From the NCBI GenBank assembly GCA_032622095.1, contig CP136068.1, forward strand, positions 150,607,365 through 150,671,364: a stretch of DNA of 64,000 nucleotides. Reading direction: 5' to 3'. Both the position numbers and the translations under genes were made by a program. This document shows positions 53,991-62,900 of the stretch, piece by piece; within the stretch, counting starts at the first letter, position 1, and every line of letters starts with the position of its first letter. Source of the stretch: Siphonodentalium dalli. Lineage: Eukaryota; Mollusca; Scaphopoda; Gadilida; Siphonodentaliidae. The notes below the pieces were generated by a model. That model had not been told where the DNA came from, ran no database searches, and worked only from the letters and a program-made list of their open reading frames with translations.

Positions 53991-56900
53991 GAGCACATGC
54001 ACATCTCCTATTGTAATGGAATGTGGTACGGATAATTATGAAGCGTTTAACCGAAGGTCTTCGACGTGGGTTCATGTAAAACAGGATTCATTTTATAGAA
54101 AGTCCGTAAAACAACTATCATCAACATGTATATTTAAAAATAGATCGACTTTGTTCTCATTTAAAGTTTTAGTAACTCTCAAATAACGCGATATTGCATA
54201 CCAAAAACCAGATGTATGTAAACGATAGTATTACAGTCGTATTGGACCAATTAGACATGCCACAGTGGTAGTGGCATGTTTAATTGGTCCAATACGTTAC
54301 CAAAGTTTAATCAAAACTTGACATTTGATAAGGTCAAAGCATTGAACGATATTCTGAAAATAATATTTAGCGATGTTCATTTATCATATCACTGTAACAG
54401 TGTTGTTTGCATAACAATCGGTTAATAAACACGAAACTGCGGTGATTAATATTACACCAAAGTTTATCTATTCCTTCATGCATGTTCTTTTTTTTAATGT
54501 TTTACCCACTGTGAGCGCCTTGGGACCATTTAAAAAACATGGCTGATTAAAACCTCGAAATTGTGTCTTCGTAAGTACTTGTCAAATTGAAGGGATTATT
54601 AGATGTACAGGTTCAAACATATACAAAACATTGTTCTATATACTTTAGAAATCATGCCAAAGTCATGGAACAGTTTTAGCTCTTTCATTGTGTTTACAGA
54701 AGTAAACAAACGCTTGTCATGTTACCTTATCTTTAACGAGTATGACATTGTCTAAGAATACCCTAACCCTAGCCCTAACCCTGGAACTAACCCTAACCCT
54801 GACCCTAACCCTAACACTAATAGAGATAGAAAATGGAGGGTTGTGGTTTCGTGTATTGTTATATACCTGAAGGATATACCCCGTAATAATTTATTCCCAG
54901 TGCTGAAGGATTATCGGACAGCTAGTTTTCTAAATTATATGGTCCAGACCGGCATCTTTTATTTAACACATGCTATACTAAATACTCATTGACGAGTAAT
55001 TCCCTTATGAAATATTTAGATCTTATTATCTGAACATTTCCCATAGGCGAATATGAATCCTTCTGCACTTTTATATATTTTTCATATGTCTGTCGTCTAA
55101 TAATTTTTTCCAGACACCCCTCCAAATGAATGCCAGACTATTCCAGTGTATACTTTTATAACTAAGTAGGATAATCATTTTAGCATAGAAGGGTTAAACT
55201 AACTATTACATCGGAGTTTAGCATGTCTCCATGGGAATGTTTCATGTTTTAGTGACACAATTTTACTGAACAACGGGAACGATACCGTTTTGTAGGATTT
55301 CATTCACTGTGAGCGTCAATATTTTGCAATTATTGTAGGTGGACCTGACTACATTTTTGTCCAGGACATGATAACAAGTGGCGGGTGTCCCCACATTTGT
55401 CTTGAGACTGAACTATTCCCATTTTGGGATCCGGATGTTACCGACCCCGAACAGGTCGAAAAATACAATTATTAAGACTTTATCGATGGTACCCTCCCCG
55501 AATTATATTGCAACTACGATATTTGTTATTGAACTCGAATAGCACAATTAGTTCATGTAATACAACAAACGGGTGGCGTCACTAAATTCACCGTCTGGCA
55601 ACCTCATTCTGCCGCTTAAGCCTCAAATGCCATGGGGGACCTAGGATCAGACTGAATGTCCCCAGTTGAGGTTTGATGGCGTTCACACATTGTCACCTCG
55701 ATTATGCATTTTATCTTTTGCATATTAGGGGATATAGAAACTTCCCAGAAGGAAAGAGCAACTAAACAATGTTATTTGAGACTATAGATTCTTCTCAGAA
55801 GATGAAGCATCAGCATAATGAGGTCTTCAGATGGTGAGTGTGGAGATGCTAGCCCGCTGTGAGGGATATGATAAGTAAACACACCCTCTGGGGACCACAT
55901 TCTCCATATTAACGATGGCCAATATATTAGACTAATGTCTATGTGTCATCGGATTCGATATTTGCGTGAAGTCATAATGGCAATCAACTATCTATATGTA
56001 GTATATATTGCTATATCTGATATTTTCCCCAGGGGCTTGTGATTGTGAACCGCGAATAAATTCTCACTAAATGTGCCCCAACGACCACAGCGTTGTATCC
56101 ATACAAATCAGATCCACTTGTCATATGTGACCCGCCATATCAAATCCAGTCGTAAGTCGGGATTTTGTGGACCCTGTGCCAATGCATTATCTTATATATG
56201 CGAGTCGACCATAGGTCGCCTCGCATATATAAGAGAATTCATTGGCCTAACAATTTTTTATCATTTTTTTAAAAATAAATGTTTCTTACAATTTTTAGGA
56301 CATAAAATAAAAAAAACATCCATTACCCTGCATGGAGTCCCACACATATATAGAAGCATATAGAAGAGTGTCGTCTGCTCATGTTTATCTGGGGCTCTGT
56401 ATGGGTGAAATTATAAAATTGTTAAAGAATACAAGAAAAAATTATTAAAATTGTAAAAAATTGTTAGGCCAATGCATTCTCTTATATATGCGAGGCGACC
56501 TATTGTCGACTCGCATATATAAGAGAATGAATTGGCACAGGGTAAAAAAATCCCAACTTACGACTGGATTTGATATGGCGGGTCACATATTATGTCGTCA
56601 CAAAAACAAACATGCTTCCGATTCACGCACGACACTCTTTATGAAAACTGTTCGTGTGACAAGATTTTGGATTGTGCATGCCTCTTTGATCAATTTCACC
56701 CATTCAGGATGTACCAGACGTGATAACTCGATGTATCAAAACAGTCCATAACACCGTTTATAAATAAGACATCACAGTTTACCTTGTTACCATGTTATAT
56801 AGAACGCACTGAGTAGATTCTTATCGAATTTGCTAGTCACATATCTTATAACGTTTGCCCTCGAGCTACATGTAAGGTTGATATCACATACATTATTTTA

Positions 56901-59900
56901 ATTATATTATTGCCAACCTGAAGATGTTTAAGCCATGGACGTGCCAATTTGTCACATCTGTTATATAATTATACCCAGAAATATTAGAACTCGATAAAAG
57001 TTGGCAAACAGTTACATGTACATGTAAGCGATGGGGAAACAATATATATATATACAGTATTAGAACGGTTTGCGGCTCAGTCTAAACATTCTGTATTTAT
57101 TTACAGAGATAACCCAGTGGATATGGAAATCAGGAAGCCACATATCATGGTGAACCATCGGGGACAGGTGAGTAAGATTAAAGGCCGATTTAGTTTTCGA
57201 GTCACCGATGTTTTTACAGTGCTTTAATATACGGTTTTAATAACAATCTATGCATAAAATATGATTAAAATACTATAAATCATCACCATTTGAAATGTCT
57301 GTGTCTCAGAAGATGCCCATACAGAAATATAAAACAGCTGAAATCATAGAAAGATTCCCCCGTTATGGCTCCCAGAGTGCAACAAACTAAAAACGTATTT
57401 TCAATGGAAGGGGAATAACTCAATATCGTAAGATATAGAGTTATTCCCCTTCCATTGACAATAAAAGACTTAGTACATAAAACCAGTCAGTATCTCAGCA
57501 AAAACAACATGTTTACAGTTTATTACACATAATAAGTTGATAATGCAATGTTTTTGAGCTTCCTCTTTCAAATGGTATATAATATGTCATATAGTTTATA
57601 TAAAATTATCTGGGGGTTCGAAAATTAAGTGGGCCTTTAATGTGCACGCATGTTCAGTTTATTGGAATCTATAATCCTTTCGGCAGCTATATCCACAATA
57701 GGACAGTTTCGCTATGTTGATGAAAGACCACACACATGTGTATGGATATTTAACTCCACTGCACGGAATAAAAAAACGATGATATACTGCCAAACTAGCC
57801 ATATACACAAACCTGATAATCATCGTGTTGTGCGGATCACAAATCACTTATATAACATTGACCATTCCTGGATGCCGTATGGCGGCAAAATGCGCTTTTC
57901 ATATTATCGAGAAAAAAATTATAGTGCGAGGCTACGTTGCCGTCCGTGCGGATGACATAATTCCAATATTTTGTCAATCAGTTCCAAAATGTAGCTTTTT
58001 TGTCATTGAACGACACCCATCCAAGTGTAACATACATGATGTTCTGACAATTAACTGTTGAAGTTTTTGGTACAATTGAAACAGAGATCTCGACGTTTAC
58101 TATATTGGTTTGTTGTCAGTTCAATATTATGTAGCCGTGTCATATAGAAATTTGACGACTCTGGAATGAACATAGAGGGTCTCCAACGAGTTATGTTGGG
58201 ATATAAGATTTTATGAAACGAGTTTGATAAATTTGATTCACAACGAGTCGTAGGCGAGTTGTGAATCAAATTTATCAAACGAGTTTGTAAATCACATGAA
58301 AAAAATAATAGATCTTTATGCCTTTTTAACAAATATTTAAAATAAGCTGAAAATGCATGTAAATGCATACATGTACGGCGTTGGCTGAGACGCTTCACAA
58401 CCGTATACGACAGTATTGCGCGCTCTGCCTTGCGACGATACATTTCGAACCCCGATTTGCCTCTTTGTGTTTGTGCTTATTTTCGTTTGTGCAACGAAGT
58501 TGGACAATAATTGAACTTTAACGAACACAGCAATCATTTTTTGCAATGTATGGTATTGGTGTCAAGCGCGGCTTTTCTAAAAAATATTAATCCGCGCGGA
58601 TATTGTCTTGGCGCGATGCCAAGTATCCCAGGCGATTACTCACTAGTGAGAGATAAAACAAATATCTAATGGATTTTTCAATGATATATATGGGTTTCAT
58701 TTGATATACGAAAATTTACCACGACCGGGCGTATTACTGTATGCGACACCGGCATGATAACATTTGATATATTCGGAACTAACTGTATGTGACACCGGTA
58801 TGATAACATTTGATCTATTCGACACTAACTGTCTTTAGCGCCGTTCTACCCGTTTATAGATCGCCGTTTCCCTTTCAATGAAATATTATATACACATAGT
58901 AGGAACTACAGACCGTATGACCTTTCCCGACCTTAACGCAGAAAGGTTAGCCAAAATAGTTCCAATATCGTGAAATAATAGTTCATGCAACTGTTTTTCA
59001 TCTATGTACATGTATCTATGTTATAAACTATGCATGTTGATGCTATCCACTCATTTTTGGCAATTCAAATCCAGTTGACAAACATTAACAGGTGATTGAA
59101 ATACCTACGCTATACGTGTAAACTTGAGCGAGTACATGAGTGATTAATACGGAAGTAAATGAATAGGGCTCTCGTCATGTTTCATAGCGTTAAATGTATA
59201 AGTGTTTAAAAAGCGTTAATAAAATCGGGAGCCTGTTTCAGATAGTTAGGAAATAACTCTTGTTTCGATTAAGGTTATGCAGTTATAACCGAAAAGTTTG
59301 AAGTCAAACTGATCACGCATCGCGTGGCACCGGTTAGCTGCAGTTGCACATGGGATTGATATATTCGACCGATCTCACACAAACCCGTTTTGGTTTTAAT
59401 TTCAATGTTTCACTTCTTTGCAATGTTCAAAAAATCTTGTTGATTTGTCTGGTTACTTGTGCATTCATTATTAGCATCTAGTACGGTTATTGCCAACACA
59501 GTCATACCCGAACGAATTATGACGCAGTACCGGAATTTCATGTTAAATCGTAGGAAGTATCGATCAGTTTGGCACGCGGTATAGGCGTGGTCACTGGACG
59601 CTGCTGTCATTTCTGTAGCGGGGAATGTAATAACAAAAGTTCGGTTATCAAGAAATAACCTAAATGGCCAAGTGTGTGTCAACCAATTGTTTTGCAGTAT
59701 TCGGTGGATTGACAGATTATGATTAAATTATTATTTTATATTTCGTCAACAGTTGATAGGTTTGAATTGGCAGCCAGCTCTGGTCGGACCGCTTCGGGTT
59801 GACGAAGTAAGTATCCATTTGTGTATTTAACCATTTCTATGTTTGTTTAGAGCACAATCCCATTGTTGCAATCGTTCCCTGATTTTTGGTAAATCACACC

Positions 59901-62900
59901 AATTCCTAAGGCTGGCGAAGGAATAGTTCAATGATTATCCCACTGTTAAGACATATATTATCCTACTTAGATATAAAAGTATACACTGGAATAGTCTGGC
60001 ATTCATTTGGGGGGGGGGGGGGGGAGGGGTGTCTGGAAAAAATTATTAGACGACAGACATATGAAAAATATATAAAAGTGCAGAAGGATTCATATTCACC
60101 GATGGGAAATGTTCAGATAATAAGTATCTAAACATTTCATAAGGGAATTACTCGTCAATGAGTATTTAGTATAGCATGTTCATGTTAATCACGTTGTTGG
60201 GCGTGGCTGACCGGCTATTGTGTCCAATCGCGGCCAGCCCACGGATTGTATGTCGTGGTCAAAACACGCTCAATGGCACATTTCTAGTTGATTGAATTAT
60301 GTGGGATCAATTGTGCTCTAAGTCGGTCAGAGCACGCGAATAGTTCTTTACCAGAATAAATCTTGTCTTCGACTCGATTGATTCTGGTAAAGAAACATTC
60401 TTGTACTCTAACCCTTACTTAGCATATTATCTAAATCATTTCCCACCAATGCTCTTATATTACTGTTTTTTGTCTGGCGTCAAATCTGGTCTGGTCTGCC
60501 TGTATTACCCGAACACCACTCCAAATGAATATTTTTTTTAAAATAAAGACTCCATTCAGTACAGAAAATATTTAATATACACGTAACTACGGATTTGTTT
60601 GTTATGTCGGTTGTCGTGCGTCTGCTACTTTAGTAATTCCAACTCAAAGAACAGTGGACATCTGCAGCATACATGCGCATAGTTATCATCTAAATACGCA
60701 AACGAAGCAATCCATTATACGAATCTACAAAACGTCATATAAAATGAGACGTGGTAGCCACACAGTATAAACTAGCAACAGGTGACGTTCGCAACCCGGG
60801 AGTACAATTACTAGTATAGCGCAGCATGTGCTAACAACATATTTACTAGTATAGCGCAGCATGTGCTAACAACATATTACTAGTATAGCGCAGCATGTGC
60901 TAACAACATATTACTAGTATAGCGCAGCATGTGCTAACAACATATTACTAGTATAGCGCAGCATGTGCTAACAACATATTACTAGTATAGCGCAGCATGT
61001 GCTAACAACATATTACTAGTATAGCGCAGCATGTGCTAACAACATATTTGGAAGTTGCTAATAATATATGTGAAAGTGCTATACAATTTAATATTATATC
61101 TCACTCACGTAACTTTCTCGCGTTCTGATTGGCTGCATACTGCTATACTATTTTTACGATAGTACCCCAGTAGGATTCCTACATGCCTACTATTCTTTTT
61201 CTATTTATAGTAACACACTCATTTCGTGAAATCGGGTGCCGCCTGAAGATACGGCCAATCTTAAACTCATACCTTGTACGACACTTGTTGCAATATCGAC
61301 ATATCATTAGATTTATTGGTGAATTGTAATGATCTTACAAATGTCCGATCATATCTAGCCAATGTATTTAATAGTTTGTCCGCTTAGTTGGCAAGCGGCC
61401 AGTCCTAATTTTGTAATTCCAGTGGACGTCATTTAAGTTTAAGTTTAGCAAATTAACTTCTAAAATTTCGCCAAAATGTCTTTGATAATGACGTATTTAT
61501 AGAAATAATTGCATGAATCACGAAGAGATGCTGTTAGATGTAACTAATAACATAGTTATGCTCCCCTGCCATCGTCAATATATTGCCGTAAATTGTAAAA
61601 TCTGAGACCGATTTCCAAAATTCACGGTAAAAAAAATGTGACAAAAACAGACACAGTAATTGTGTGAGAATTGGCACAAATATTCGATATAATATAATAA
61701 ATAATGAATGTCTTGTCGTTGACTATGCCAAAATAGTGGTACTCTCGGACCACTATTTTGGCATAGTCAACTCCAAGCCATCATTATATATATACTATGT
61801 CATACAGAATGCTGCAGTCCAAGTGCGACACCAAGCATAATATCCTTTCCCCATAGGACCTGTCACTATTCCAGAACATTTTTATCCAACTGTTGGTACT
61901 TAGTAACAATACGGTGTGTGATGCAAAGATGGAAAATCGTACTATATTATTCTTCGTCTAATAAAGGTAATAACAGACACAAAACATTTGACGACGCGCG
62001 ACCAGTATCCTTCCATCAATCCTGGTCTATCAGCTTTCCAACTACTTCCAATTACGACTAAACACTGTTTTTGAATATTTAAATTTATTACGAATTTGGC
62101 ATTAATTGGAGCCCCTATCACAGAAATTCAGCATTTTCTGATACCAACAGCCATTTTGAAGGCCATCTTGGATCTTGAAATTTCCCATGAGCGGATTTTT
62201 GAATGTTGTTCCTGTTGTGTTGTTTTTCGCGTCGAATGACATAAAAATCAACTTATATCCAATTTCTGCTGGGTTCAACTCTCCCATGACCACACTAGGG
62301 GGACTGATCGAGCCCTCGACTATTTGCACAGGACCTTCTTCGAGGCCATAATAAACTAGACTACATGTTATATGTAGATGTTCTTATCATGCATTCCAAG
62401 CCGTTTGCAGTCAACCTTGTCGTTTTATGTAGTAGACTTGTCTTGGGATGGGGCGAGTATATGTACAATATATGTAATCTTGGAACTCACTTCGAAACTA
62501 ATGGATTCAGAAAACCGATTTTAAGACTTCTGTTTGCGGTGCAAATAGAGGTGCAAATAGAAGGAATGTCGGAATTCAACCAGTTTCGAACTCTTCGATA
62601 TTAATATAATGGGAAACTCACATAAATCACTTCAAGAGAGCTTCATTATACTACTATATATATTTTTTAAATAAAGGAATAAAGTTGGTTCGGCAATTGC
62701 TTTCTTAGGAAATGAAACTCTCCTTCAAGATGGCTGAGTCGCTATTCAATTTACATTGCATTTTGTTCCGCAACATAATAAATGTTACATGTTTATACTC
62801 TATGCGCTTAATGGAATGGATAAAGGATCGCATGCGTAGTTTTTGACAATTTGTTTAACATTACCACGTACGTTATATTGTAGTTAGCAAATACTGTAAT

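Noticed and set aside
53870-54000. Open frames rich in Glu-Arg or Leu-Ser
   Set aside because: They are translations of a (GA)n microsatellite.
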